DNA of 64,000 nt from the NCBI RefSeq assembly GCF_052161655.1, contig NZ_CP197418.1:4092001-4156000 (forward strand), in the 5' to 3' direction. Origin of the DNA: Novipirellula sp052161655 (GTDB lineage Bacteria; Planctomycetota; Planctomycetia; Pirellulales; Pirellulaceae). The position numbers and the translations under genes were made by a program. Shown one piece after another: positions 54,788 to 63,258 of the stretch. The number at the start of each line of letters is the position of its first letter. Position 1 is the stretch's first letter. The notes under the pieces are model-generated. The model worked only from the letters and a program-made list of their open reading frames with translations, had not been told where the DNA came from and searched no databases.

Positions 54788-55590
54788 ACGGACGCTCCTA
54801 TTGCGGCGAGCGCTTCGGTTAGGTCGTCATCGGACGGGCTGCGGTAATGCCAAAGCAGTTGGTTTTCCATGAACGGGACTCCTTTGCCTTTGATCGTGTT
54901 TGCGACAACCGCAGTCGGCATGGGCTTGTCGGCGGGGCGAAACGCCTCGACAATTTCGTCGATGCGATGCCCGTCAATTTCGCGAACATTCCAATTGAAT
55001 GCGTCAAGCTTGCCAGATAGCGGATCGAGCCGCACGACATCCTCGACCGAGCCCATGCTCTGGATTTTGTTGTAATCAACGATCAGGACAAGGTTGTCGA
55101 GTTGATGATGGGCGGCGAATAGGATGGCTTCCCAATTCGAGCCTTCATCCAGCTCGCCATCGCTTAACATCGCGAACACACGCCACGAGTGTCCTTGTCG
55201 TTTCGCGGCTAACGCTTTGCCGACGGCAAATGGTAAACCATGCCCCAGCGAGCCTGTTGAGAACTCGACTCCGGGAACTTTGTGGCTGACGTGGGCAAGT
55301 AATCGCGAGCCGTCTTGGCCGTAGGTCGCCAGTTCTGAGACTGGAAAGAAACCACGCAAAGCCAACGTCGCATAGAGCCCTACGGTCGAATGCCCTTTAC
55401 TGAGGATGAATCGATCGCGGTCCGATTTGTCGGGATCACGAGGGTCAATGTTCATCGTATCCCCGTACAGCACCGCCAGCAGATCGGCCATTGAAAGGGC
55501 GCCACCGATATGGGACGCCTTCGCACGGTGAACCATTTTTAGGCTCTCGGCGCGAATGCGGATCGCGTAATCCGCGAGTGTTTCGTTCAC
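54784..55590 (-). CDS. Transketolase, N-terminal subunit
   Basis: From a GTG at 55590 the protein has 268 residues and carries the thiamine-diphosphate-binding domain: HRAKASHIGGALSMADLLAV, RDRFILSKGHSTVGLYATL, STGSLGHGLPFAVGKALAA and SDGELDEGSNWEAILFAA with the diphosphate/Mg site, then DYNKIQSMG. The GTG forms GTGA with the stop of the methyltransferase gene, giving tight coupling; a longer frame to 55671 would run back into that gene and has no similarity. Together with the C-terminal subunit it makes one complete transketolase of about 570 residues. The donor sugar and acceptor are unknown. Confidence 0.9.
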   Translation of the reverse strand: MNETLADYAIRIRAESLKMVHRAKASHIGGALSMADLLAVLYGDTMNIDPRDPDKSDRDRFILSKGHSTVGLYATLALRGFFPVSELATYGQDGSRLLAHVSHKVPGVEFSTGSLGHGLPFAVGKALAAKRQGHSWRVFAMLSDGELDEGSNWEAILFAAHHQLDNLVLIVDYNKIQSMGSVEDVVRLDPLSGKLDAFNWNVREIDGHRIDEIVEAFRPADKPMPTAVVANTIKGKGVPFMENQLLWHYRSPSDDDLTEALAAIGASV

Positions 55591-56759
55591 GATAGTTCTC
55601 CGAGAGGGCTTATCGAAAAATCGCCGGCTGGAATCGCCACCAACGTGTCGTCGGGCAAGTTTCCTTTCCAATTCGCTAGAATCTCGCGGCGATTCGAAAG
55701 TGCGAACAGGACGATGGCAGGTGGTGGGGCCGAGTACAATTCTTTCGCGGCTTTGATTTTAAGTTTGGTGCCCGCCAGATAGCGACCTGAGAGCAGGTCG
55801 TTGCCATCGTAGAGGCATCCAATTCGATCGAGCAGTGAAGGGCCGAGTCCGAGGATGACCGCCGTTCGTTCGGCCGCGCCATAGCCAACCGCTCCGCTGG
55901 GCAATTGCTGGGAAAGTTTCTCGAGCTGGTCGATGTACTTGGCAATTTGCTGTGGTACTGAGGTCAAACGCACCGGCGGTTGCAGGTCGTCGCTGCTGCC
56001 TAATTCGTAACGCCGGAGGATCGATCCGCCAAAAATCTCGACGACTTCGCCACCGATGCATCGTAGTCCTGATTTCGCGCACAGCCGGTCGAGTGTGGTG
56101 TTGTTGAAATAGTTGCAGTGCAGCTGATAAAAGTTGCTCCACAGCTCTCGTTCAATATTGGTGTCCAAGTCGGGGACTTCAATCCAAAGTTGGCCGTTGT
56201 CCTTGAGTGCCCCCGCCATCGAATCAACGAAGGGTTGCGGAGCGTCGATATGCTCGAGTACATGCCGACACACGATCAGATCGAAATTCTTCGCAGGATC
56301 GGGCAAATCAGTCGGAAAGAATCCATGCGTGACCAGTGGAGACGTCGACTTCTCGGCTGCCCGACTGGGGTCGATCCCGCAGACGTCTTGAAAGCCTTGG
56401 TTGACGAGTAGCTCTAAGAGAAAGCCGTCGCCGGTTCCCACTTCTAAGATCGAAGCACTCTTTTCAAATGAATCGGCAGCTTGCTCAGCAAACCACTGCA
56501 AGTGTTGGCGATAGGCCGCGGCGCCACCACCAGCGAATGCGTACTTCGAATACATCGATGGATCGTAGTGATCCGCGAGCTGGACAAATCCGCTTTCTTT
56601 CGCCTGGACAACGCGAAGCGGAGACGCCAGAGGGATCGAATCCGCTTCGGAGTCGGGGTAGATGCCCGGGAAAGGGCATGACGCAAAGTCAAACAACACG
56701 TCCGCGTCGGCGAGCGATTCCCCGGACAATCGACAGTACTTTGTGGGGATCGATTTCAT
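55587..56759 (-). CDS. Sugar C-methyltransferase-like protein (SAM-dependent)
   Basis: From the ATG at 56759 the protein has 390 residues in three parts, like NDP-hexose C-methyltransferases (TylC3 type): an N-terminal Cys-containing segment (YCRLSGESLADADVLFDFAS) where those enzymes bind zinc, a class I methyltransferase core with ILEVGTGDGFLLELL, FDLIVCRHVLEHIDAPQPFV and GQLWIEVPDLDTNIE, and a C-terminal domain with GYGAAERTAVILGLGP. The usual Zn-binding cysteine set looks incomplete, so the N-terminal role is uncertain. It starts within the stop of the SDR gene (ATGA) and would methylate a carbon of the keto-sugar intermediate. An O- or N-methyltransferase is less likely. Confidence 0.78.
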   Translation of the reverse strand: MKSIPTKYCRLSGESLADADVLFDFASCPFPGIYPDSEADSIPLASPLRVVQAKESGFVQLADHYDPSMYSKYAFAGGGAAAYRQHLQWFAEQAADSFEKSASILEVGTGDGFLLELLVNQGFQDVCGIDPSRAAEKSTSPLVTHGFFPTDLPDPAKNFDLIVCRHVLEHIDAPQPFVDSMAGALKDNGQLWIEVPDLDTNIERELWSNFYQLHCNYFNNTTLDRLCAKSGLRCIGGEVVEIFGGSILRRYELGSSDDLQPPVRLTSVPQQIAKYIDQLEKLSQQLPSGAVGYGAAERTAVILGLGPSLLDRIGCLYDGNDLLSGRYLAGTKLKIKAAKELYSAPPPAIVLFALSNRREILANWKGNLPDDTLVAIPAGDFSISPLGELS

Positions 56760-57814
56760 CGTTGTTCCTTCAAAAACCGTAGCCACTGGACAACCGTTTC
56801 GACGCCCGTTTCGAGTGACGTGAACGGAGTGGGCGTATCGGACATTTTGCTGCGGACCTTGTTGACGTTGGGACAGCAACGTTGCATGCCCGGAGCATTT
56901 GCAGTGGGGTCGAATTGCAGGGCGTCGTCGGGCAATCCGCATTTTGCGACACAGCAGCGGGCGGTGTCTAAAATCGAGACCTCGGATTCGTGGTTGCCCA
57001 CATTCCATGCACCGGATGATTCATCACCGTCGAGCAGGCGAGCAATTTGTGCGATGCCGTCCCATGCGTAGCAGAACGCACGGCGTGGCGATCCGTTGCT
57101 CAGCAAGCGGATACCGCCTTCGTCCATCGCTTGACGAACGAACTCGACGGGAACGCGACCATCGCCTGGTCGCTGACCGGGGCCATACAAGTTCCATGGA
57201 CGGATCAGCGTCAGAGGGATTTGCGTTTGTTGTGAATAGATCGTGCCCAATACCTCGGACATTCGCTTTGATTCGCCGTAGATCGATCGAGCGTCCGTCG
57301 TGGATAAGCCGCCGATGTAATCCTCGGGGGTAGGAATATTGGCGTCGCCCGGTTGCCCGTAGATTTCCGCGCTACTGAAGTACACCATCTGCGACACCCG
57401 CTTTTCCCCACTCGCTGTGAATAGGTTGGCAAGACCGTGCGTGTTGCTTTCGTACGTGGCGAGCGGGTTGCTCATGTAGTCTCGAGGCGATCCATAGGAC
57501 GCCGTGTGCACCACCGTTAATCGGGCCGCATCAGGAATCGTTGTCGATTCGACCGGTGCAATTTCCCACGCTTCCGGTGCTGGCACGTCGAGAAAGTCAA
57601 ACAGAGGCACCTCGGTTGCCGGTCGACGAGCAGATGCGTACAGCGTTAGCCCAAGCTTGTAGCGTTGGTCAAGTTGATAGAGAAACGCCAGCAAACTCGA
57701 GGCCAAGAAACCCGATGCTCCCGTAACCAGGATCGAGCGTCCTTGCAGGCGGTTTGCCCATCCGCTTGATTGCTCAATTGCCGAGTCCAACAGTGTTCTG
57801 TGCAGTGAAGCCAT
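56756..57814 (-). CDS. NAD-dependent epimerase/dehydratase (extended SDR)
   Basis: From the ATG at 57814 the protein has 352 residues: SILVTGASGFLASSLLAFL (NAD-binding), VYFSSAEIYGQPG, then ARSIYGESKRMSEVLG with the catalytic YxxxK, and LIRPWNLYGPGQRPGDGRV. In CDP-3,6-dideoxyhexose pathways such a protein reduces the C4 ketone (abequose/paratose-type synthase) or epimerises C2; the sequence cannot tell which. It begins eight bases after the rfbH stop and overlaps the methyltransferase gene by four. A longer frame from 57838 would overlap rfbH. Confidence 0.85.
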   Translation of the reverse strand: MASLHRTLLDSAIEQSSGWANRLQGRSILVTGASGFLASSLLAFLYQLDQRYKLGLTLYASARRPATEVPLFDFLDVPAPEAWEIAPVESTTIPDAARLTVVHTASYGSPRDYMSNPLATYESNTHGLANLFTASGEKRVSQMVYFSSAEIYGQPGDANIPTPEDYIGGLSTTDARSIYGESKRMSEVLGTIYSQQTQIPLTLIRPWNLYGPGQRPGDGRVPVEFVRQAMDEGGIRLLSNGSPRRAFCYAWDGIAQIARLLDGDESSGAWNVGNHESEVSILDTARCCVAKCGLPDDALQFDPTANAPGMQRCCPNVNKVRSKMSDTPTPFTSLETGVETVVQWLRFLKEQR

Positions 57815-57821
57815 GATGCGT

Positions 57822-59297
57822 TCAGGCCTGTTTTGCAAACGAGGAGATGCAATCGATCATGTAGTCCAGCATGTCGCTCGACAATCCTGGGTAGACTCCG
57901 ATGAACAAAGTTTGATTCATGATCTCGTCCGCACCGCTCATGTCGCCCACGACACGCATCATCTCGGGACGGTTTTTCTTGAGATCGACCAAAGCAGGTT
58001 GACGCAATAGGTTACCGCCAAACAGCATGCGATTTCCGATTTTGTGTTCGTCCAAATGGCGGGCCAAATCCGTGCGGGTGAACTTGGCGTTTTCACGCAC
58101 CGACATTTTGAAACCGAACCATGAGCAATCGGTTTTGCATCCCGTGGCGTCCCAGCTGAAGCTGCCGTCGCGGTTCCATCCGGTTGCATGCGTTGGCAGC
58201 GAGAACTCGATCACATCTTCGAACTCAGCAAGTCCCTTGCGAAGGGTTTGCCAATTATCTTTTCGTGCCTCAACAAAAGCAGGCAGCTTTAGTAATTGAC
58301 GATGCCCGATTGCCGCTTGGATGTCGAGCGGCTTCAGGTTGTAGCCGAGGTGGCTGTAGATGTACTTGTGGTCGTAGCCTTCGGGAAGTTCACCGAGTTG
58401 CCAAGCAAAGCGTTTGTTGCACGTGTTGTCTTGTCCCGAGGCGCACCAGCAATCGCGTCCCCAATCGCGAAAACTCTCCGCGAGTACTTTCAGCGAGGCT
58501 TGAGCGACAATGTTAACGGCGCCCCCTTCGCCCATGGTCAAATGGTGAGGCGGGTAAAAGCTTTGAGTCGATAGGTCACCCCAGCTTCCGGTATGTTTGG
58601 TCAAACTGCCGTCGGCGTTACGCGTGGCTTTGCGATAGAATTCCTGGTGGTCCGACTCGGCGGGAATGGTGTACGAGCATCCCAGTGCGTCGCAATTGTC
58701 TTCGATCAGCCAGAGGTCATGGTCTCGACAAAACTGTAGCGTTGTATTCAGGTCAAAGGGGTTGCCAAGCGCGTGAGCCATCATCACCGCTTTGGTTTTA
58801 CCGGGGACATAGGCGTCTTCCAATTGCTCGCATTTCGCGTTTCCCGTCACCGGATCGGCATCAATAAAGACGGCAGTGGCGCCGCACTGGATAATGGGAG
58901 CGACGGTGGTGGGGAAGCCAGCAGCGACCGTGATCACCTCGTCGCCAGGGCGAATTTGTTTATCGCGAGGGAGTTTGTGGCTTGTCAGAGCTGCCAAAGC
59001 CACCAGATTGGCACTCGAACCGGAGTTCACGGCCAGCGAGCGGCGAACCCCGAGAAATTCGGCGAGCCCTTTCTCGAATTGTTCGCCTTCTTTACCAAGC
59101 GTCAGCCAGAAATCGAGTGTCGAGCTGACGGCGGCTTCGACTTCGTCTTCATCAAACACGCGTCCCGCATAGGGAATTACGGACTCGCCAGGAACAAATT
59201 TGTCACGAAGAGGGTCATTTCCAGGACGTTGAGCGGCATGCGTTTTAGATGAATATTCGCGAACGAGTCGCAAGATTTCCTGTTTCAGCTCTTCCAT
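57822..59297 (-). CDS. rfbH: CDP-4-keto-6-deoxyglucose 3-dehydratase (RfbH, E1)
   Basis: From the ATG at 59297 the protein has 491 residues with the fold of PLP aminotransferases of the DegT family: SLAVNSGSSANLVALAALTS, LIEDNCDALGCSY and FYPPHHLTMGEGGAVN. In the last, His (about residues 251-252) replaces the PLP-binding Lys, the mark of RfbH. DCWCASGQDNTCNK supplies three of the four cysteines of the [2Fe-2S] cluster. It removes the C3 hydroxyl from CDP-4-keto-6-deoxyglucose using electrons from a reductase (RfbI), which is not encoded in this window. It is the first gene of the leftward operon; an upstream frame to 59411 has no similarity. Confidence 0.92.
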   Translation of the reverse strand: MEELKQEILRLVREYSSKTHAAQRPGNDPLRDKFVPGESVIPYAGRVFDEDEVEAAVSSTLDFWLTLGKEGEQFEKGLAEFLGVRRSLAVNSGSSANLVALAALTSHKLPRDKQIRPGDEVITVAAGFPTTVAPIIQCGATAVFIDADPVTGNAKCEQLEDAYVPGKTKAVMMAHALGNPFDLNTTLQFCRDHDLWLIEDNCDALGCSYTIPAESDHQEFYRKATRNADGSLTKHTGSWGDLSTQSFYPPHHLTMGEGGAVNIVAQASLKVLAESFRDWGRDCWCASGQDNTCNKRFAWQLGELPEGYDHKYIYSHLGYNLKPLDIQAAIGHRQLLKLPAFVEARKDNWQTLRKGLAEFEDVIEFSLPTHATGWNRDGSFSWDATGCKTDCSWFGFKMSVRENAKFTRTDLARHLDEHKIGNRMLFGGNLLRQPALVDLKKNRPEMMRVVGDMSGADEIMNQTLFIGVYPGLSSDMLDYMIDCISSFAKQA

Positions 59298-59559
59298 TTT
59301 CCATCCATCGTCGATGATTCTACGCCGCAGTTTCTGGTAATAACGCGCCGAGTCTAGCAGCATTCCCCAAATTCCCAAAGCTCGATCGAATCCCAAGGCC
59401 CCGGGGTGCATGATGGGCTAAATACAAAAGAGGGGGGAATCGCGTCAAGACAGCAACCCCTACCGGAATGCGGATGACGTTGACATGACAAGGTGGCTTT
59501 CGTACGACCTACGAGTCACATTTGAGCACGATTTAGAGGTTTTGGGATAAAGTTGTCCG

Positions 59560-60555
59560 ATGAGCAGCAGCGTACGCCTAGAAATCCTGATCCCCACTTA
59601 CCAGCGCGCGGAGGTTTTGCTTCAAAACCTCGAAGCGCTTGTCGGGCTGATTCGCAGCGAGGGTAGTGGCGAGGTTGGAATACGGGTTCGCGACAATGCC
59701 TCGAGTGACGGCACAGCCGAATTGGTCCGCGAATTCGCCGCAAAGAACAGCGACGTGCCTTGGGTTGTCGAAGCGAATCAAGAGAATATCGGCGGGGAGC
59801 CCAACTGCATTGCGTTACTCGAAGCGTCCGAGTCCGATTATGTGATGTACTTGGGAGACGACGATTTTTTGCCCCAGGGATATCTGGCGTTCGTTCTCAA
59901 TGAGATTAATCAAAACCCGCAGCTCAATGTGATCATCACCGGGTTCAGTCTGATCAACGAGGATGGCAGTATTTCGCCGGGGCGAGATGAAAAGTACAAA
60001 TTGAAGAGCTTTGCCGCCGGATTTGCCGCCCGGTGTAAACTCATGCCGCTTGGACACCAATTGAGCGGTTTGGTGTTGCGCCGCGAAGGTACGCTTGAAT
60101 CCTACTTACAAGGCGTTTCATCACGCAACTTGTATCCCTTCATCCACTTCATTGGCTACAACTGTGGGAAGGGGGAAAGTCTGTACGCCCCGCAATATCA
60201 AGTTTTGATCAGTATGGGAGCAAAGAAGTACTGGAGCTATGACCGGTCCAATCTGTTGCGGGATGTCCTGATCAATTATGAATCGATCTTTGCAGGAAAA
60301 CCGTTCGCTCGGTTTGTGGGACAGTTTGCATTTTTGCGTCGCAATTGGGTCAGGATAGGCGGTGACAATATCTTGCGGTTGCCCGATGCGTTTTGCCACG
60401 TGGTGTTCTGGCGTCGGTTGGACGCGTTAACACGCACGGCGCTGTTGTTCCTTTTCCCCTGGTTGGTAATTCGAGCCTCTGCCTATCCGGTTTTGAAGGC
60501 ATTTCGCTCAGTGTATTTGCGGACAAAAGACTCGCTCAAGGCGAGCCAATGCTGA
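59560..60555 (+). CDS. GT2-family glycosyltransferase
   Basis: The 331-residue protein begins with the GT-A fold: LEILIPTYQRAEVLLQNLEA, VRDNASSDGTAELVREFAA and DYVMYLGDDDFLPQGYL, in which DDD carries the metal- and nucleotide-binding Asp residues. A hydrophobic C-terminal stretch (RTALLFLFPWLVIRASAYP) may associate with the membrane. It overlaps the flippase gene by seven bases. A transferase adding a sugar to a lipid-linked oligosaccharide unit is the expected role. Confidence 0.85.
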   Translation: MSSSVRLEILIPTYQRAEVLLQNLEALVGLIRSEGSGEVGIRVRDNASSDGTAELVREFAAKNSDVPWVVEANQENIGGEPNCIALLEASESDYVMYLGDDDFLPQGYLAFVLNEINQNPQLNVIITGFSLINEDGSISPGRDEKYKLKSFAAGFAARCKLMPLGHQLSGLVLRREGTLESYLQGVSSRNLYPFIHFIGYNCGKGESLYAPQYQVLISMGAKKYWSYDRSNLLRDVLINYESIFAGKPFARFVGQFAFLRRNWVRIGGDNILRLPDAFCHVVFWRRLDALTRTALLFLFPWLVIRASAYPVLKAFRSVYLRTKDSLKASQC

Positions 60556-61979
60556 AACGGTTGATGGACGTCGGCGCGGTCGCTGGATCGAGAATCGTTC
60601 GTCAAGCGGCGATGGTGCTTGTCATGGCAATTGCCGCTCGTTTGTTAGGCAAAGAGCTGCTAGGAATTTGGTCGCTACTTTACATCGTGATTCAGTTTGG
60701 GGTATTGCTTAGCGATAGTGGTATCTCGGTCTTTTTGATTCGTCATCGGGACCTGAATTCTCGGATTTATGCCACCGGTTTCTATCTGTCCACTGCCTTT
60801 TCGGTGTTGATCGCAGGTGTAGTAGCTGTGATTGGAATACCTGTTGCGTCGCTATTTGGATACCGCGAATTCGCCCCCTACTTTGTTTTTGTGGCCCTTG
60901 CCATTGTGCCGTTAACGATCAGCGGCTTGTTGCAGTCAAAATTGCGGCGGGATTGTCGTTTTAACGTCATTTTTTTCGTGGATTGTATTGCCAGCGGAGC
61001 AATGGTTTTGCTCGCCACGTGGATGTTAATGACGGGCTACCAATTGTGGGCCATCGTTGTTCCGACACTTCTATCCGCAGTGTTAGCAGTCGTCGGTTAT
61101 GTTGTTTTTTGTGGAATACCACGCTTCGAATTTGATCGTCGCGATGCCAAACAAATATTGGACTACTCGCTAGGCCTCGTTGGGTTCTCCACAGTGAACT
61201 ATTGGTCCAGGAATCTGGATCACGTTCTAATTGGTAAGTTCTTAGGGGCGGCGCCGCTGGGCGTCTATGCGTTGGCCTATCGCATTATGATGTTGCCATT
61301 GAGCCAAATTACCGCGACGGCTCAAACGGTTGCCCTGCCCTATATGTCGCCTCATCAAGACGATCCCGAGCGGCTTCGGGATCTCATGCATCGGATGGTT
61401 TTGATCGTCGGGATGCTTACGACACTGCCGATGATTTGTATCTGGTTAGAGCGAGAGTTCGTTGTTCGTTTGTTGCTCGGCCCGAATTGGTCACGTGTGG
61501 CGGATTTGCTAGCCGTGCTTGCCCCATTGGCGGTTCTTCAGGCCTTCGTAAGTCCAATTGGTATTTGCTTTCAAATCAGCGGCAAAACGAGAAAGTTCTT
61601 TGTCGTTGGAGTGATCAATACCTGTGTGGTGGTTGCCAGCTTTGCCTTAGGCGTCTACCTGCAAAGTATTGACTGGGTCGTTGTTTGTTATGCAATCGCG
61701 AACGTTTTGCTGATTCCGCTATCGGTTGGAAGTGCTTTGAAGACAATTGGGTGCGGGATGCGAGATTGGTTGGCATGGACGTTGCCCTTTTTCGCTTGTC
61801 TCCCGCTGAGTTGGGCAATTCAGCAGATGTTCGCTCGAGGCGAGTCCGAGTGGTGGAGCGTCGGCGGAACCGTGTTGGCGGCGTCGCTAGGATGTCTGGG
61901 AACTTACTTGATATCAATTCGAACGCTTCAGAGTGCGTCGAACCAAGAGCGTCAATCTACGGCTGAAGTCATTGCGTGA
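60549..61979 (+). CDS. Wzx-like polysaccharide flippase (MOP/MVF superfamily)
   Basis: From the ATG at 60549 the protein has 476 residues and about 12 to 14 hydrophobic helices, starting LKRLMDVGAVAGSRIVRQAA. YWSRNLDHVLIGKFLGAAP followed by GVYALAYRIMMLPLSQIT is the repeat-start region typical of Wzx-type O-antigen/exopolysaccharide translocases (lipopolysaccharide biosynthesis protein family). It would move lipid-linked sugar units across the membrane. It overlaps the GT2 gene by seven bases and converges with the next glycosyltransferase gene (11-base overlap at 61969-61979). Confidence 0.87.
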   Translation: MLKRLMDVGAVAGSRIVRQAAMVLVMAIAARLLGKELLGIWSLLYIVIQFGVLLSDSGISVFLIRHRDLNSRIYATGFYLSTAFSVLIAGVVAVIGIPVASLFGYREFAPYFVFVALAIVPLTISGLLQSKLRRDCRFNVIFFVDCIASGAMVLLATWMLMTGYQLWAIVVPTLLSAVLAVVGYVVFCGIPRFEFDRRDAKQILDYSLGLVGFSTVNYWSRNLDHVLIGKFLGAAPLGVYALAYRIMMLPLSQITATAQTVALPYMSPHQDDPERLRDLMHRMVLIVGMLTTLPMICIWLEREFVVRLLLGPNWSRVADLLAVLAPLAVLQAFVSPIGICFQISGKTRKFFVVGVINTCVVVASFALGVYLQSIDWVVVCYAIANVLLIPLSVGSALKTIGCGMRDWLAWTLPFFACLPLSWAIQQMFARGESEWWSVGGTVLAASLGCLGTYLISIRTLQSASNQERQSTAEVIA

Positions 61980-63258
61980 GTAGTTCGTCAATGACATGAT
62001 TCCAGCGTTCGCGAATGACTGATTCGGAAAAGCTCTGTTGTACGAGTTGCATCGACGCGTGGGAGATATCCTTGACTTTAGGTAGCGACGTTAGCTGTTG
62101 AACGATCGCCGCAAGCTCGTTTGTTGTGCGCCAACAAAGAGATGTTGCTTCACTCGAGGGCAGGCCGCTAAATGCTAACGGTGTTCCGAGTACAGGGATG
62201 CCGTACCTCATCGCTTCGAGTACTTTCGTTTTGACACCCGTCCCGGTCAAAATGGGCGCGATGAAGGCGTGCTGTGAGTCGAAGTTCTCGTTTAGGCTAT
62301 CGACGAATCCCAGAAACTTGATCTGCTCGCAACACATTGCTGATTGCGGCACCACGACATTTTCAAGACTTCCTATCACCGAGACTTCACAATTGATTCC
62401 TTGTTCATTCAATGCCGGAATGAGGGTGCTTGCGAGATGTTCGATGGCCTCGATGTTGGGTTTGTAGGCAAGGTAGCCAACAAAAGCCACTCGAAGCGGT
62501 TCCGTTGAATTCCAAGTTTTCGTGGCCCAGCATCGATTCATGTCAACATCGGGCACGGACATCGGAAGAGAGTGAACGTTGCGACCGGTTCGAATTGCCA
62601 ATGACGTGGCTTCATCACTACTGACAAGACTCACTTGGGTGGCTTCATTTGCCCAAAAATTCTCCTGCTTTAGCAGACGCTTTGACTCGAGTGCAAGCAT
62701 TGGCCGGATCATCGGGGACAATGCGCTAATGAGAGGTTTGGGGATGACTGAGGCGAAATGCCCGAGTATCTGAGTCACATTCGTCTTGTTTCCATCGGCG
62801 AATTGGCGAAACCTCGCCGAGAGTAAGTCGTCCATATCGAGTATCCATGGGATCTCAATGGACGCTGCGTATTGAGCAAGTCGAATGGAGTCGCAATAAA
62901 CGAGTTTCGTTTGCTCGGGGATTTCAGACTTGATTCTGCGAACGGTTCCCCCGTCATAAAACAACGTCTCATTTAACGACTTGCCACACGCGAATTGGCC
63001 GCATTTGCTGATGGGCGAGCGAAACGGGCTTGGGGATCCCAAGTAGGTGAAACTTGCACGATTCACCGCGGGGACCTGATCTGGGGATGCCGGTGGTGGT
63101 TCAAAAACGAAGCAGTTGACCTGGTCAAAACGTGCGAGGAGAGCGTTGATGGCTGTCCTTAACACCGACGTGCGGCCGCTTTTGACTCGAAATGGATCAC
63201 GTGTCAGCAAGCACGCTGCCGACGAGCCGATCGAAGCCTGGGGTGGGACGGTCGTCAT
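61969..63258 (-). CDS. GT4-like glycosyltransferase
   Basis: The 429-residue protein has IPWILDMDDLLSARFRQFAD in the N-terminal domain and, in the second, RVAFVGYLAYKPNIEAIEHL, then FIAPILTGTGVKTKVLEAMR with the donor-binding Glu, the layout of GT-B enzymes of GT4-like type. VYCDSIRLAQYAASI precedes the N-terminal motif. Its start overlaps the stop of the upstream partial GT4 gene by four bases, so the two are co-transcribed. Substrates unknown; probably acts on the same polysaccharide as the neighbouring genes. Confidence 0.8.
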   Translation of the reverse strand: MTTVPPQASIGSSAACLLTRDPFRVKSGRTSVLRTAINALLARFDQVNCFVFEPPPASPDQVPAVNRASFTYLGSPSPFRSPISKCGQFACGKSLNETLFYDGGTVRRIKSEIPEQTKLVYCDSIRLAQYAASIEIPWILDMDDLLSARFRQFADGNKTNVTQILGHFASVIPKPLISALSPMIRPMLALESKRLLKQENFWANEATQVSLVSSDEATSLAIRTGRNVHSLPMSVPDVDMNRCWATKTWNSTEPLRVAFVGYLAYKPNIEAIEHLASTLIPALNEQGINCEVSVIGSLENVVVPQSAMCCEQIKFLGFVDSLNENFDSQHAFIAPILTGTGVKTKVLEAMRYGIPVLGTPLAFSGLPSSEATSLCWRTTNELAAIVQQLTSLPKVKDISHASMQLVQQSFSESVIRERWNHVIDELLTQ

